A DNA stretch of 43,116 nucleotides. Origin: Bacillota bacterium (GTDB lineage: Bacteria > Bacillota > UBA4882 > UBA8346). Positions 17,637-25,813 of the stretch are shown piece after piece. The stretch covers positions 1 to 43,116 of the forward strand of contig JAEYRN010000076.1 of the NCBI GenBank assembly GCA_023435565.1, in the 5' to 3' direction. Positions within the stretch are counted from its first letter, which is position 1. Every line of letters begins with the position of its first letter. The notes below the pieces were generated by a model that was given only the letters and a program-made list of their open reading frames with translations, had not been told where the DNA came from and ran no database searches. A program made the position numbers and the translations under genes.

Positions 17637-18937
17637 CACTGAATACCCTCTTCCAAAAGTATTCCTCTTATTGCCAGAGCGCATTCCAATCTTTTTCGTT
17701 GTAGTTTACAACCCAAATCATCCGGTTGATAAATCGAATCGTTCATTTGTTGAGCATTGGCATGACATCCGCCACTACAATAAAAACGGCTCCAGCAATT
17801 AGAGCACCCTTCTTTTTGGTATAGAGTAGCAGTTCCAAACTTTTCCCGTAAATCATTCCGGACAATTCCTTGCCGTACATCTCCTATCCGAAACTCATTA
17901 CGTCCGACAAACTGATGACAAGGAAATAAATCTCCCGCGGGAGTTACCGCAAGATAATCAAACCCCGCCCCGCAACTGGTTAATCGTTTTGGAAGGCAAG
18001 GACCATGTTCCAAATCGATTTCAAAATGGAAAAAAGTAAAACCAACGCCCGCTCTGCGGCGTTCTAAATAATATTCCGCTAAATATTCATACTCCTTTTC
18101 AATTCGTTCCAAATGTTCTTCATTTAATCGGTAATCACCATTCAGAGAAACAACAGGTTCTAAAGATATCTCTCTAAACCCAAGATTGTATAAGTGTTTG
18201 ACATCTTCGCAAAAATCAAGATTATATGATGTAAAGGTACCGCGTAGATAGTAATTATTAAAGTTCCGTCCCTCTACCAAATTTAGAAAGTTCGGTACAA
18301 TTTGTTGATAGATACCACGCCCCCTCATCCGGTCATTGATTTCCGGTCTACCGTCAAGGGAAAGCACCACCGCTATTTGATGTTCATTCAAAAAACCAGA
18401 GGCAGTTTCATCTAAGTTAATACCATTGGTCGTTAGAGTAAAATGAATTTCCTTACCTATTTTTGGTCCTTGTTCCTCTCCATAAGCGACCAAGCGTTTG
18501 ACCACATCTAGGTTTAAAAGGGGTTCCCCACCAAAGAAATCTACTTCCAAATTTCGTTTATCACCTGAACCCTCTAGTAACAAATCCAACGCCGCTTTAC
18601 CAACTTCAAAACTCATATGTTCCCGATCCCCTCCAAAAGGACCGGTCCCAGCAAAACAATAGTTGCAACGCAGATTACAATCATGAGAAATATGTAGACA
18701 AAGTGCCTTTAAAATCGGCTCACGTCTGATTAACGGTTCGCTTTCAGGGTTCTCGCTTAAGTAACCGTTTATTTTTAATTCATTAATATCGTTAAGAACC
18801 GCTTCAAGAGCTTCGGGCTTAACCGTTTCACCTCTTAAGTATCGGTAAACCGGCTCCTCAACCATAAATAATGAATTAGATGTTACATCAAATAAAAAAA
18901 AACGGTCTAATGCTTTAAAAATATGAAAATTTTTCAT
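17636..18937 (-). CDS. scfB: SCIFF peptide radical SAM maturase
   Basis: A 433-residue radical SAM/SPASM enzyme that installs thioether cross-links in the SCIFF peptide. Visible: an N-terminal peptide-recognition-like segment (residues 1-75), the radical SAM CX3CX2C at Cys87/91/94 (HDCNLRCNYCFAG), GGEP-type motif FFGGEPLLN, and a C-terminal SPASM region with CxxxxxC ... EGCSNCWSRFYCSGGCH binding auxiliary clusters. ATG 18937 is chosen from the GGAG seven bases upstream; the frame is open 68 codons further but that part lies in a repeat element. The substrate gene scfA lies just upstream, separated by a terminator and one copy of the three-stem element. Confidence 0.93.
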   Translation of the reverse strand: MKNFHIFKALDRFFLFDVTSNSLFMVEEPVYRYLRGETVKPEALEAVLNDINELKINGYLSENPESEPLIRREPILKALCLHISHDCNLRCNYCFAGTGPFGGDREHMSFEVGKAALDLLLEGSGDKRNLEVDFFGGEPLLNLDVVKRLVAYGEEQGPKIGKEIHFTLTTNGINLDETASGFLNEHQIAVVLSLDGRPEINDRMRGRGIYQQIVPNFLNLVEGRNFNNYYLRGTFTSYNLDFCEDVKHLYNLGFREISLEPVVSLNGDYRLNEEHLERIEKEYEYLAEYYLERRRAGVGFTFFHFEIDLEHGPCLPKRLTSCGAGFDYLAVTPAGDLFPCHQFVGRNEFRIGDVRQGIVRNDLREKFGTATLYQKEGCSNCWSRFYCSGGCHANAQQMNDSIYQPDDLGCKLQRKRLECALAIRGILLEEGIQ

Positions 18938-18994
18938 TAATTTCTCCAAATAGACTAGAAATATAAAACATAAGATAACGTAAAATATTTTTAT

Positions 18995-19147
18995 ATATAT
19001 ATGTCGCAATAAGTTTCTTGGATAAGCGTGGATTATTGCGACATATTTTCCATGTTCATATGTTGAAAAAAGCCCAATAATTTCGGCATTCACATCCGGT
19101 ATTTTGGATGTGAATGTTTTACTCAAAACTTTTTTCAACATATATAG
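18995..19147 (+). repeat. three-stem structured element, copy A
   Basis: Between scfA and scfB. Three perfect stems are visible on the + strand reading: P1, 13 bp (19000-19012 with 19033-19045); P2, 14 bp (19059-19072 with 19129-19142); P3, 11 bp nested inside P2 (19087-19097 with 19106-19116, CATTCACATCC/GGATGTGAATG, loop GGTATTTT). Copies B and C share the same plan and many unpaired positions. The element is preceded by a TATATATATA tract and ends in ATATAG. It is antisense to the scfAB message as oriented here; the function is unknown. Confidence 0.8.
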
Positions 19148-19148
19148 T

Positions 19149-19176
19149 TAAAAAAGCCATGTTTCCATGGCTTTAT
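19149..19176 (-). terminator. terminator after scfA
   Basis: On the minus strand AAAGCCATG-GAAA-CATGGCTTT continues into a T-run, about 40 nt after the scfA stop. Partial read-through here would make much more precursor peptide than maturase, which suits a peptide-maturase pair. Confidence 0.8.
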
Positions 19177-19210
19177 GTAGATAATACAATAAATAGTCAG
19201 CTAATTGCTG

Positions 19211-19348
19211 TTATTTTTGGCAGACTTGATTCCCTACCGTACAAGATGTTTTACAGGCTGATTGGCACGAATTTTTACACTCGCCGCATCCTCCGGTATT
19301 AACGGTATTACCTAATTTACCCTGTACAATCGTTTTAATCATTTTCAT
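19211..19348 (-). CDS. scfA: SCIFF (six cysteines in forty-five) ribosomal peptide
   Basis: A 45-residue peptide with exactly six cysteines at 21, 24, 28, 32, 36 and 43 in the C-terminal half (GGCGECKNSCQSACKTSC), the hallmark of the SCIFF family of Clostridia. The N-terminal half (MKMIKTIVQGKLGN) is the leader-like recognition part. ScfB-type enzymes link cysteines to Thr residues as thioethers. Start ATG 19348 has AAAGGAG about 12 nt upstream; a second ATG two codons on is less well spaced. It is read just after a tRNA gene and before its maturase. The biological role of the mature peptide is not established. Confidence 0.95.
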   Translation of the reverse strand: MKMIKTIVQGKLGNTVNTGGCGECKNSCQSACKTSCTVGNQVCQK

Positions 19349-19376
19349 ATTATTATTTATCTCCTTTAGAATTAGA

Positions 19377-19452
19377 TGGTGGACCCGAAGGGATTCGAAC
19401 CCTCGGCCTCTGCGATGCGAACGCAGCGCTCTCCCAACTGAGCCACGGGCCC
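19377..19452 (-). tRNA. tRNA-Ala (anticodon CGC)
   Basis: A full 76-nt cloverleaf on the minus strand with encoded CCA. The acceptor stem pairs GGGCCCG with CGGGTCC and contains the G3:U70 wobble that identifies alanine tRNAs. The anticodon stem CTGCG/CGCAG closes the loop TTCGCAT, giving anticodon CGC (reads GCG). The T arm has GGTTCGAATCC. Discriminator base is A. It lies 28 nt before the start of scfA. Confidence 0.96.
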
Positions 19453-19589
19453 ATCGTAATTATCATCAGTTTAAGGCAAATCAATAAAACAATATTGTCT
19501 ATAAAATGATACCAAAGTGAAAGCCGTTATACTGCTAAATAATTATAGCATAAACCTAGAATTTTGCCAAGCAGTCGTATAATTTAACC

Positions 19590-20420
19590 TCATTCTTTTC
19601 TTAAAATCAAAATATTTTGATGGGTAATATTTGGGATAAAACATGAATTAATAGCGTATGGTTTTAAACGGCGTTGTGTAGCTTTATTCCACCAAATCCT
19701 AGTTCCTTTCCACCTAAACCCTGTCTGACGCAATGTGTTTGCAACCATATATCCCAACGGTAAATATTCTCCACAATGAAACCTGTCTCCAACTAACAGG
19801 ATTAAATAACGCTTGGGAAGCAACAATCGATAAGCTATCTTTCCAAAATCCTCAATTCTAGATAAAAACTCTTGATAATCTTGGCTATTACCGAAGTCCA
19901 GTCGGTCAACAGAACTCATGTTAAAATTGGTTTCTCTCTTAAAACCGGTTGCCCCGTGATTACAACCATAGGGAGGATCCGTAATAATCGCAGCTATTGT
20001 TTCAGTTCCAAATCGGTCCATTATCTCTAAACAATCACCGCAAATCATTTCTGAAGAAAACCTACGGGCGTTTTCACCAGCTTCACTCACCTGAATTAAT
20101 TCTCCATTTGACTCCCGGTATTCGGCTACAATCTTTAGATAAATATCTACCCAATAATCATTTAGCTCAATTCCCAACCCACGCCTACCAACCAACTCCG
20201 CCCCAAGTAGTGTACCTCCAACACCGGCAAAAGGGTCTAGCACTAATTCCCCTCTTTTAGTAAAAAACGAGATTATCTCCGCCATTAGTTGCGGCGGCTT
20301 CATTGCCCCATGTTTTTTTCTCAGATGATGAGTCTGATCCGGTGGAAAAAACGTCTCATAAATACTATTAGTCCAATATAACCATTGAGATCCGCTTAAT
20401 TCGTTAAGGCGATTTTCCAA
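19590..20420 (-). CDS. orphan DNA methyltransferase (N6-adenine/N4-cytosine type)
   Basis: A 276-residue amino-methyltransferase. SAM-binding motif I is DPFAGVGGT (residues 62-70) and the catalytic motif IV is DPPYG (148-152), so the order is I before IV. Motif X-like KPPQLMAEII precedes motif I. There is no long target-recognition domain between or after the motifs, so recognition must lie in the ~120 C-terminal residues. No restriction enzyme or specificity subunit is adjacent, which argues for a solitary methylase or one acting on RNA. Base specificity (adenine or cytosine) cannot be settled by eye. Start ATG 20420 has AAGGAG upstream. Confidence 0.85.
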   Translation of the reverse strand: MENRLNELSGSQWLYWTNSIYETFFPPDQTHHLRKKHGAMKPPQLMAEIISFFTKRGELVLDPFAGVGGTLLGAELVGRRGLGIELNDYWVDIYLKIVAEYRESNGELIQVSEAGENARRFSSEMICGDCLEIMDRFGTETIAAIITDPPYGCNHGATGFKRETNFNMSSVDRLDFGNSQDYQEFLSRIEDFGKIAYRLLLPKRYLILLVGDRFHCGEYLPLGYMVANTLRQTGFRWKGTRIWWNKATQRRLKPYAINSCFIPNITHQNILILRKE

Positions 20421-20464
20421 AGTAAACTCCTTATTTGGGATGTCTATATTTTAACCAGAAAAGA

Positions 20465-20490
20465 AAAAACCTTCCCTATGGAAGGTTTTT
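20465..20490. terminator. terminator at the end of the envelope gene block
   Basis: Perfect 11-bp stem AAAAACCTTCC/GGAAGGTTTTT with a CTAT loop, about 30 nt after the stop of the LptD-like gene. T-runs are present on both strands, but the useful direction is minus, closing the lpx/lpt block before the methyltransferase gene. Confidence 0.85.
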
Positions 20491-20518
20491 AACATTATTA
20501 TATTTTTTCGATTGCATT

Positions 20519-21811
20519 CTAGAACTTAATCTTGGCATTCATTTCCCATGATTCGGATATATCATTCCAACCGGCTGACAAGCGAAAACAACAGTTTTCA
20601 TATTTTATCATATACAACCGGCTAATCCAGTTTTCTTCAATATCACTATTATAAGTTCCGCTTAAATTGAAAGAATAACTTTTGGATATCGGAAGATTAA
20701 CGTTATAAAGGTAGTTTCTTCCCAGTTTATAATCATCTAAGAAATCCCGGAAATCTTCATTTGTCTTATTTGAGTCCAGCCATAAATAACTTAAAAAAAT
20801 GGACTTTGACGGATTATAATCCAGCCGGTACCCCCAATAAGTTCCGCCATATTCCTCTTTAACCGAATCAAGAGCAAAAACATCCCGAGCTAATAAACCA
20901 AACTGCCATCTCCCAATAGGTGTCTCCCAATACTTACGAGTAAGACTAATAGTAACTTCGGTTGTCCCCTCATTCGAAAATTCTTTAATACCGTCAAGAC
21001 TCAAACTTGATAAACGTGTCCCGTAATCAAGGGTGTTGGTCAACTCCCAAAAACCGCTAAAATCATAAACAAGATTTGTATAATTATTTACTTGCTTACC
21101 AAAATACTGATTTACCCCAAATCCAACTAAATTTGTGCCTTTAGTGGAAAAGCCTCCTTTAAAAAGCCAAACCCGATCATTTTTAACCGGGCCTGCATAC
21201 TCCATATCCATTTGATAACCTTCTTCTTGGTCATATCTCACTTCAACATCCGGTAAATCATTGTTGTCGGTCTTGAAACTAAGTCTAGGAAAATAAAACA
21301 CCGGAATTTTTTTAACCTTTAATACCGCATGGTGAAGGTATACTCGTTTGTTATTGTAATCCAATCGTTTGGCGGTTAAAACATAATCCGGGTTTGGATT
21401 CGGGCAACGGGTCATAACAGCTTTGGATATAGTTCCGGTATCTCCCTTCAAAGATCCGCCTTTACCGGAAAGTTGATAATCAAGTGAGTTCCCCTTTATC
21501 TTACCTTGGAAATCAATAAAATTACCGGTCTCCTGATTTAAATTAAAAATTAGGGTTTCGGTTTGATAAACATAGTTACGAGTGGTAATTTTCACTTTAC
21601 CAGAAGCTTGTACTTCACCGGTTTTTCCATTATAGGTAAGCCTCTGACATTCAATAGTAATATCATCTTTTGTTAAAATAACATCTTTCGAAGCAGTAGT
21701 CCAATTAGTCTCCATGTCGTAATTAACATTTCCGGCAGCTTCAATTTTCATTTGAGTTGTTTTGGTTGCTTCAGCCCGGGTTACATTATTTGATCCGAAA
21801 ACAATTATCAT
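20519..21811 (-). CDS. LptD-like outer-membrane LPS-assembly protein
   Basis: A 430-residue (from ATG 21811) OstA/LptD-type protein. Residues 15-120 form the beta-jellyroll OstA domain (KIEAAGNVNYD, TKDDITIECQRLTYNGKTGEVQASGKV). The family signature around CPNPNPDYVLTAKRLDY follows, then a run of beta-barrel strands ending in a terminal Phe (AKIKF), as expected for an outer-membrane barrel. It is shorter than the ~780-residue E. coli LptD. It should insert LPS in the outer membrane with LptB/F/C/A encoded upstream. The signal peptide (KKIKLIKISSFVFLILMIIV...ATRAEA-like) begins 14 codons before the ATG, in frame, at an ATC (21851-21853) correctly spaced from GGAGG; no ATG, GTG or TTG is available there. 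Confidence 0.85.
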   Translation of the reverse strand: MIIVFGSNNVTRAEATKTTQMKIEAAGNVNYDMETNWTTASKDVILTKDDITIECQRLTYNGKTGEVQASGKVKITTRNYVYQTETLIFNLNQETGNFIDFQGKIKGNSLDYQLSGKGGSLKGDTGTISKAVMTRCPNPNPDYVLTAKRLDYNNKRVYLHHAVLKVKKIPVFYFPRLSFKTDNNDLPDVEVRYDQEEGYQMDMEYAGPVKNDRVWLFKGGFSTKGTNLVGFGVNQYFGKQVNNYTNLVYDFSGFWELTNTLDYGTRLSSLSLDGIKEFSNEGTTEVTISLTRKYWETPIGRWQFGLLARDVFALDSVKEEYGGTYWGYRLDYNPSKSIFLSYLWLDSNKTNEDFRDFLDDYKLGRNYLYNVNLPISKSYSFNLSGTYNSDIEENWISRLYMIKYENCCFRLSAGWNDISESWEMNAKIKF

Positions 21812-21859
21812 TAAGATTAAAAATACAAAACTTGAAATTTTTATAAGCTTGATCTTTTT

Positions 21860-22786
21860 CTACCTCCGGTCGTCTTTGAGTGTATAAATTCGGACCGATT
21901 CAGTAATCTGAAGGTAAAATTCTGTTCCGGCGGGAATCGTTCTTTCCTTGCCTTTAACCGCTAAACCAAATAAGATCCCTTCCGGGCCAAATGCCAACAT
22001 CCCTGCAGCGCTTGCTCCAACCGCCAATTGATAAGAACGGTTTAATTCAGAAGATTTTGTTCCAATACTTATTTTAATAGGAGTGCCATCTAACGCTCTA
22101 ATCATTGTAAAATCCAATAGTAAACGGGCATCCCGCCCCAAACTACTCGGTTTCTTTACCTCCTTTAAAACACCAACTCCACTGCTCCCTTTGAGAAATA
22201 AAACAAAATCATCGACAACTACTGTATCTGAGATAAGAAACTTAAACTCATCTCCAGCTTTACTATTTACCGAACTTAATTCATCAATAATTTTTACTTT
22301 GACTAACAATCCTTCAGGGATACTTACCCATTTCGCTTTGATGCTACCATCCGGGAAGATCTGATTGATTAAACGATCAAATCTTTTGGTAATCGGGCCG
22401 GAAAAAGTTTGATTATATAGAAACGTTTCAATTCTTTCCAACCTGTTGAGTATCGGCCCAGACAATGCTTCACGGAAAAGGACCCATTCCAATGCCTGGA
22501 GTTTATAAAGGAGACAAATATCATGAGGCCGGTTTGAAAATAAAAGAGTTTCTAAATAGGACAACCGATCGACTAATGATTGATCCGTGGTCCGTCCGGT
22601 CAATGTGAGTTCAAATTGGGTTAGCCGATCAAAAAGACTCCCATTGGTAGGACTTCCCGAAACATTGGTTTCCAATTCATTTAACCAATTGTAAGGGTTT
22701 CGTAATGCAGATTCCCCGGATACTCCGGAAGCTAAAGCTAATAAAAGAATAACTAATAAAGAAACAAATCGAAGAACCCGTTTCAT
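21860..22786 (-). CDS. secreted protein with six 20-residue repeats
   Basis: A 308-residue exported protein with a signal peptide (residues 1-24). Residues 31-149 contain six consecutive units of almost exactly 20 residues with the pattern L-x-x-R-L-x-x-h-E-x-x-h-x-G-x5-S, for example LFDRLTQFELTLTG and LVDRLSYLETLLFS. Residues 155-300 form a separate beta-rich domain with LSSVNSKAGDEF and IPAGTEFYLQ, of the kind seen in secreted proteins with an SH3-like core. The Arg-Leu/Leu-Glu repeats suggest a helical rod, perhaps a spacer between membranes. It sits between the SLH outer-membrane protein and the LptD-like gene, so an envelope role is likely. No exact function is recognised. Confidence 0.75.
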   Translation of the reverse strand: MKRVLRFVSLLVILLLALASGVSGESALRNPYNWLNELETNVSGSPTNGSLFDRLTQFELTLTGRTTDQSLVDRLSYLETLLFSNRPHDICLLYKLQALEWVLFREALSGPILNRLERIETFLYNQTFSGPITKRFDRLINQIFPDGSIKAKWVSIPEGLLVKVKIIDELSSVNSKAGDEFKFLISDTVVVDDFVLFLKGSSGVGVLKEVKKPSSLGRDARLLLDFTMIRALDGTPIKISIGTKSSELNRSYQLAVGASAAGMLAFGPEGILFGLAVKGKERTIPAGTEFYLQITESVRIYTLKDDRR

Positions 22787-22795
22787 TATTTCCTC

Positions 22796-24157
22796 CTAAA
22801 ATCGGAAGGTTAAAGCCCCGGTCACTCTGGAGTCTTCAAAACTTAAGATTTGATAGGCCAACCAGAGAGTAATCCAGTTATTATATTCCACACCTAAAGA
22901 CGTAGTACTAAGTGAACCTGTTTCCAGTTGAGAATTAACAAATGATTGATAACTTAAAACTGCCCAATAATCGCTGAATTTATATTCAATTCCTGCCCCG
23001 GCCTTGGTTTCGGACGGCCAAATTACGTCCAAGCCTGATTTGTTACCACGGTACAATAATTCTAGTTCTCCAGTTATTGATGTTTTAGTATTTAAGGCCA
23101 TATTCCCCTGAATGTTAATTTGGAACGATTGAAAATCAGTCCGGTCGATAGTATCCAAATCTATCTCCATCGATTGATTGGAGTTTAATAAAGGAAGTCC
23201 CATATTGATCAGATCAGGCTTGGATTCAGTCGAAATTAAAAATCCGCCAATTTTCAAGTTTTTATTTAATTCTCCATATACTAATTTACTTTGTAAATTA
23301 GTTTCATATTTCATATACCCATCCAAGGATAAAAGACCGTTAAATTGCCATATGTTCTCAACTTGCTGTACGTGGTCAACCTCGTCCAGTAGATCGAGAA
23401 CGGATATATTAAACTCGTCAAGAGAACCCTTTTGAGCCGTTTCATTAATAAAATCATCTAAAGGAAATAAATAATAACCATTTATAGTCTTCTTGTCATC
23501 GATTGGCAAATCACCCTTAACTATTAAAAACGGAGGATTCTCCTCTCGATTGGGGTGATGAACGATATTAATCGTCCCTACTGAGCCCTGAAAAAGATTA
23601 CGATTGTTTTCTTTAACAAAAATTGCAGGTAAGAATAAAAATGATTTACGGTAAATGTTATTGATATATTGTCCAAAATAGTAATAAGAACTTTGGTCTT
23701 TGGTAGTGCCTTTTTGTTGAGATAATATTACATCTAAATCTTGATAATTATCATTGTTAACCCATGTATCATTTAAATTAGGACTGATTTTATCAATATC
23801 CGTTACCTTAACCCCCATGGCTGTAAGTTCAGTGCGGAACTCCGGAACAAGTTTACGAAGCGCTTCGATTACAGGTAGAGGAATTGTGTCTGTCTCATTT
23901 TGCCACTTGGAGGAATCTAATTCACTGGTAATTAAAGTTTTTATGTAATAAGCAATTTCAAAACGGGATAGTTTATTACCGGAAGTTACCCAATCACAAG
24001 GATAATTGGGAATCAAACCTTCCCGGAATAACACCTCCATTTCCTCATAAACCCATTGTTCAATGGTTTTTGCTGAGGTATTTTCCATTAGGACAGCTCC
24101 GGAATAAGATACCACTAAAAAAACTAATATTACAATGTAAATCCACTTCCGAACCAT
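22796..24157 (-). CDS. SLH-domain outer-membrane beta-barrel protein (OmpM-like)
   Basis: A 453-residue exported protein with a signal peptide (about 1-30), an SLH-like domain (residues 33-75, EMEVLFREGLIP ... KLSRFEIAYYI), a short coiled-coil segment (VIEALRKLVPEFRTELTAMGVKV) and then a long beta-strand-rich region ending in Phe (ALTFRF). This order is that of OmpM/SLH porins of diderm Firmicutes and cyanobacteria, where the SLH domain grips the peptidoglycan and the barrel sits in the outer membrane. The strand pattern (alternating residues, aromatic belts) fits a barrel, but pore activity cannot be seen. Start ATG has AAGGA upstream; its stop lies 2 nt from the start of... the RuvX-type gene ends 2 nt before its ATG. 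Confidence 0.8.
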   Translation of the reverse strand: MVRKWIYIVILVFLVVSYSGAVLMENTSAKTIEQWVYEEMEVLFREGLIPNYPCDWVTSGNKLSRFEIAYYIKTLITSELDSSKWQNETDTIPLPVIEALRKLVPEFRTELTAMGVKVTDIDKISPNLNDTWVNNDNYQDLDVILSQQKGTTKDQSSYYYFGQYINNIYRKSFLFLPAIFVKENNRNLFQGSVGTINIVHHPNREENPPFLIVKGDLPIDDKKTINGYYLFPLDDFINETAQKGSLDEFNISVLDLLDEVDHVQQVENIWQFNGLLSLDGYMKYETNLQSKLVYGELNKNLKIGGFLISTESKPDLINMGLPLLNSNQSMEIDLDTIDRTDFQSFQINIQGNMALNTKTSITGELELLYRGNKSGLDVIWPSETKAGAGIEYKFSDYWAVLSYQSFVNSQLETGSLSTTSLGVEYNNWITLWLAYQILSFEDSRVTGALTFRF

Positions 24158-24159
24158 AG

Positions 24160-24546
24160 TTAATCCTTCTTTTTGAGATATCTCTCCGCCAGAATTACTG
24201 CAACATAATCATCATAAGCTTCCCTTGGGAAACGCAAACCAATCGGAATTAAGCGCGCCAATCCACGACTCTGTTCTTTTAAAAAACGTCTCCGCCCTTC
24301 GAAACTGGAATTACTCTCGTCCACCATTTCTATTGTTAATCCAAAGGGTTTTAGTTTATTACTTATAATTTTACTATTAGTACGATCCCCAACTACAAAA
24401 AGAGAAATGTGGTATTTTTCCATAATAACGCCGATCGTATTTGATAGTTCCATTGTCGGAACCACCATTTTTTTCATAACTGTCCCTTGACCATCAACCA
24501 CAGCCAGACCACATTTTTGATTACCGGGATCAACCGCTAATATCAA
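24160..24546 (-). CDS. YqgF/RuvX-type RNase H-fold nuclease
   Basis: A 128-residue RNase H-fold protein of the YqgF/RuvX group (putative Holliday-junction resolvase or pre-16S rRNA nuclease). The first catalytic Asp is in ILAVDPGNQKCGLAVV, the Glu in VDESNSS, and the final acidic residues in YDDYVAVILAE. The available start is TTG 24546, but it is 17 nt from GGAGGA; an in-frame ATA three codons upstream is better spaced, so the true start is uncertain. It is shorter than usual (~140). Located in the envelope gene block between DUF3084 and SLH genes. Confidence 0.8.
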   Translation of the reverse strand: MILAVDPGNQKCGLAVVDGQGTVMKKMVVPTMELSNTIGVIMEKYHISLFVVGDRTNSKIISNKLKPFGLTIEMVDESNSSFEGRRRFLKEQSRGLARLIPIGLRFPREAYDDYVAVILAERYLKKKD

Positions 24547-24558
24547 GGCTATTTTGGG

Positions 24559-25800
24559 TCAATCCTCCTTTGATTCTTTTAGAGATAATTTTACCTGAAA
24601 TGGGTCAATCCGATATATATTTTCATCGGCAATAACGGTAACATGATAAAAATCTTGGTCATTAGATTTAATTTGGTTAATTATTTTGGCAATTTCTGAA
24701 ATTGAAATAATATTTCTTAAGTTTTGCCCGTCGGTAATAATCCCTTTTTCAATAGCTTTATTAATTGCTACTATCAATAAACTCAATAATTGATCCCTAA
24801 GGCCCGACTCGGAAGTGGATTTTAACACTTTTGTTTCCGCAATAATTTCACCTCGAACAAAAATCTTCTTATTGGGAAATACCTCCAAGGTAACCGTTAA
24901 TGGTTCATTGGCAACGGAGTTTTTTTCAACTGTTACCCGTAAAACGGCCAGTTCTTTTAGACCAACAATTTGTCGCTCTATTTCAGCGATACGATGGGGT
25001 GATATTCTAAGCGCATAATCGGATTTACCAGGAATTTTAGCGCCTCTTTTTAAAGCAATCTGATTGGCTTCATTTAAAAGAGGTTCAACGATCCGTTCAA
25101 ATATTTTGTTAGTATTTTTATTTGGTTCAACTACTTTGGCCACAAGTATTTCGCCAACATAAAAGATAATCGGTTTACCAACAATTGTTTGGTGTCTGTC
25201 TTCGAGACTTTTAAGCCAACCTTCCAAATTTTGTATTTGTTGATTTAATCTGGCTTCCTGCAAATTCAAGTTAGCAATCTGATTTTGCAAATCCTCGTTA
25301 ATCTTGGCTAAGTTTTGGGAACGTTTTTGGGCCAAGGCCAATTCTTTAGTGGTAGTATTTAAATTGACCTGTACTAAACGATATTCTTCTTCAATCTTGT
25401 TCAATTGTTCTTCTTTTTTTTGGCGTTCAGCGACAACTGTTTCTAAATCCCGAAGCAACTTTACATGTTTTTGAGTTAGGCTTTTATATTCTTCTTCCTT
25501 ATGAAAGTATTGATCCGTCAAACTCTCTACTTGACCGGTAGTAACGACAAGTTCGTCTTGGATAGCTTTTAACCTAAAAATAGCCGTATGAACATAATCG
25601 GAAACAAAACTTAATACTAACAAGGTGAGCCCAGCAATAAAAAAACCTGTAAGAACTGTAATAACCATGGAAGTATACTTGGGGCGCATTCCAAAAAGAC
25701 TAAGCCTTTTCTTCCCCACCTTCATCCCGACCCTATCTCCCAATAAGGCAAGAAAACCTCCGAAGATGATTATCACGGTAATTATCATGTAACCTATCAT
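24559..25800 (-). CDS. DUF3084 domain membrane protein
   Basis: A 413-residue protein with two N-terminal membrane helices (about 2-20 and 45-70), the conserved stretch GDRVGMKVGKKRLSLFGMRPKYTS between them, a coiled coil (about 80-195) and a C-terminal globular domain (about 200-400). This is the arrangement of the DUF3084 family, common in cyanobacteria and diderm or thermophilic Firmicutes; no function has been established. Its position just after lptF suggests an envelope role. A second Met lies four codons downstream. Confidence 0.85.
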   Translation of the reverse strand: MIGYMIITVIIIFGGFLALLGDRVGMKVGKKRLSLFGMRPKYTSMVITVLTGFFIAGLTLLVLSFVSDYVHTAIFRLKAIQDELVVTTGQVESLTDQYFHKEEEYKSLTQKHVKLLRDLETVVAERQKKEEQLNKIEEEYRLVQVNLNTTTKELALAQKRSQNLAKINEDLQNQIANLNLQEARLNQQIQNLEGWLKSLEDRHQTIVGKPIIFYVGEILVAKVVEPNKNTNKIFERIVEPLLNEANQIALKRGAKIPGKSDYALRISPHRIAEIERQIVGLKELAVLRVTVEKNSVANEPLTVTLEVFPNKKIFVRGEIIAETKVLKSTSESGLRDQLLSLLIVAINKAIEKGIITDGQNLRNIISISEIAKIINQIKSNDQDFYHVTVIADENIYRIDPFQVKLSLKESKED

Positions 25801-25813
25801 TTGTTCGCCCGCC

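Noticed and set aside
18938..19141. 68-codon N-terminal extension of scfB
   Set aside because: The extension encodes structured element copy A; ATG 18937 has a proper GGAG and gives the family's normal N-terminus.
18995..19147. CRISPR or retron RNA as explanation of the structured element
   Set aside because: There is no repeat-spacer array, and no cas or reverse-transcriptase gene in the window.
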